5,892 nucleotides of DNA from CAYZDV01 sp964477275. GTDB lineage: Bacteria > Acidobacteriota > Aminicenantia > Aminicenantales > Aminicenantaceae. The position numbers and the translations under genes were made by a program. Below, piece after piece: positions 5,275-5,892 of the stretch (position 1 is the first letter of the stretch; the number at the start of each line of letters is the position of its first letter). The stretch lies in NCBI GenBank assembly GCA_964477275.1, contig CAYZDV010000123.1, positions 1-5,892 of the forward strand, in the 5' to 3' direction. The notes beneath the pieces are model-generated. The model saw only the letters and a list, made by a program, of their open reading frames with translations, did no database searches and was not told the origin of the DNA.

Positions 5275-5823
5275 ATGACTCAACGCAAAGGCTACACCCT
5301 GCTCATCCTTGTGTTTGCCGTCTTTGTCCTGGGCATCGGGCTCCTGGTTGCCGTTCCAGTCTGGCAGACGCAGATTCAGAGGGAAAAGGAGGAAGAGCTG
5401 ATCTTTCGTGGAAATCAGTATGTGGAAGCTATCCGCCTTTTCCAGAGAAAAAATCCGGGAAGCTTCCCCAGATCCCTGGAAGAGCTGTTCGAGGAGAAGT
5501 GCCTTCGCAAAATGTATAAAGACCCCATGACAGAGCACGGAGAATGGAATATCATCGTTCCCTACCAAAGGGTCAGCCCGAGGCCGAAACGCGGCAGATC
5601 TTCCGCGGAAAGCGAGGGCACTGTGCAAAAAATTCTGGTTGTGCCTCCCGGAGCGTCTTCTTCAATCGAAAACATCCAGATCATCGGAGTGGTCAGCACT
5701 TCTTACGAGCGCTCCTTCCACATCTACCTCGGCCAGGAGACTTACGACCGATGGCTCTTTTTTTACGGCCTGGACCCTGAAAAACTGCCGGAAATCGTCA
5801 TCTACGGTGAAGAAACAAAATAA
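5275..5823 (+). CDS. pseudopilin-like protein lacking mature Glu5, third of three
   Basis: From ATG 5275 the product has 182 residues. It opens with a short basic leader MTQRKG followed by YTLLILVFAVFVLG and a hydrophobic helix to about residue 30, so it looks like a prepilin with cleavage after Gly6. Mature position 5 is Ile11, not Glu as in most pilins; type II minor pseudopilin GspK is the known family example lacking it. The body has QREKEEELIFRGNQYVEAI (35-53), the KNPGSFPRSLEELFEE segment and KMYKDPMTEHGEW, a pattern shared with proteins usually annotated as type II secretion proteins in deltaproteobacteria and Acidobacteriota. The C-terminal half (ending GEETK) includes a Pro/Arg/Ser-rich stretch about 101-112. 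GTG 5266 (three residues longer) is an alternative start; neither start has a good ribosome-binding site. The 3' end overlaps lpxB by 17 bases. Confidence 0.82.
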   Translation: MTQRKGYTLLILVFAVFVLGIGLLVAVPVWQTQIQREKEEELIFRGNQYVEAIRLFQRKNPGSFPRSLEELFEEKCLRKMYKDPMTEHGEWNIIVPYQRVSPRPKRGRSSAESEGTVQKILVVPPGASSSIENIQIIGVVSTSYERSFHIYLGQETYDRWLFFYGLDPEKLPEIVIYGEETK

Positions 5824-5892
5824 GCGGAATGGATCTATCCTCATCATAGCCGGAGAGAACTCGGGGGATAAATACGGAGCCGACCTCGTCAG
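5807..5892 (+). CDS. lpxB: lipid A disaccharide synthase, N-terminus only, cut by right edge
   Basis: Reading from GTG 5807 gives 28 codons open to the window end. After a short basic leader (KKQNKRN) comes SILIIAGENSGDKYGADLV (10-28), which matches the LpxB N-terminal pattern of a beta strand followed by AGExSGDxxGAxL. LpxB is a peripheral inner-membrane GT-B glycosyltransferase joining UDP-2,3-diacylglucosamine and lipid X to form the lipid A disaccharide. GTG 5807 is the only usual start codon in frame after 5770. The ATG at 5829 is in another frame and hits a stop after six codons. The start lies inside the third pseudopilin gene, suggesting translational coupling; no strong ribosome-binding site is visible. 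Only about 28 of some 380 residues are in view, so the call rests on one diagnostic motif. Confidence 0.83.
   Translation, partial: MKKQNKRNGSILIIAGENSGDKYGADLV

Overview
The window looks like chromosomal DNA from a Gram-negative (diderm) bacterium of roughly balanced base composition. Parts of two lipid A/LPS core genes lie at its edges: waaA (Kdo transferase) runs off the left edge on the minus strand, and lpxB (lipid A disaccharide synthase) runs off the right edge on the plus strand. Together they imply an outer membrane with Kdo-lipid A. The very Lys/Glu-rich protein and the run of small GspG-like pseudopilins recall Acidobacteriota/Aminicenantes- or deltaproteobacteria-like lineages. 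That placement is an impression from protein style and could not be tested here.

Layout. Positions 1-761 (minus): N-terminal 253 residues of WaaA, with a good sigma70-type promoter (771-799) so close to the ATG that the mRNA would be nearly leaderless. Positions 762-1158: a 397-base divergent intergenic region. It is not empty: it holds the waaA promoter, a GC-rich block of four adjacent hairpins (823-914), a 10-bp inverted repeat (956-989) and a GC-rich 7-bp hairpin in the leader of the next gene (1104-1124). Positions 1159-1752 (plus): a 197-residue protein of unknown function, with a disordered Lys/Glu/Ala-rich N-terminal 150 residues and a short ordered-looking C-terminal segment. Positions 1753-1858: a promoter with ideal 17-base spacing (1798-1826). 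Positions 1859-4311: the classic rpsO-pnp pair (ribosomal protein S15 with a TTG start, then polynucleotide phosphorylase). Positions 4334-5823: three consecutive small genes for type IV pilin-like/type II secretion pseudopilin-like proteins. Positions 5807-5892: start of lpxB, overlapping the third pseudopilin gene.

From 1859 to the right edge all genes lie on the plus strand with gaps of 20, 22, 4 and 34 bases and then a 17-base overlap. I see no terminator in any gap, so rpsO, pnp, the three pseudopilins and lpxB could be one transcript. That would link translation and RNA decay (S15, PNPase), envelope export machinery (pseudopilins) and lipid A synthesis (LpxB). There is no CRISPR array, transposon, tRNA or rRNA. 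I found no clearly new multi-gene system. The points most worth a second look are the structured intergenic block, the near-leaderless waaA promoter, the unidentified charged protein and the third pseudopilin, which lacks the usual Glu at mature position 5.
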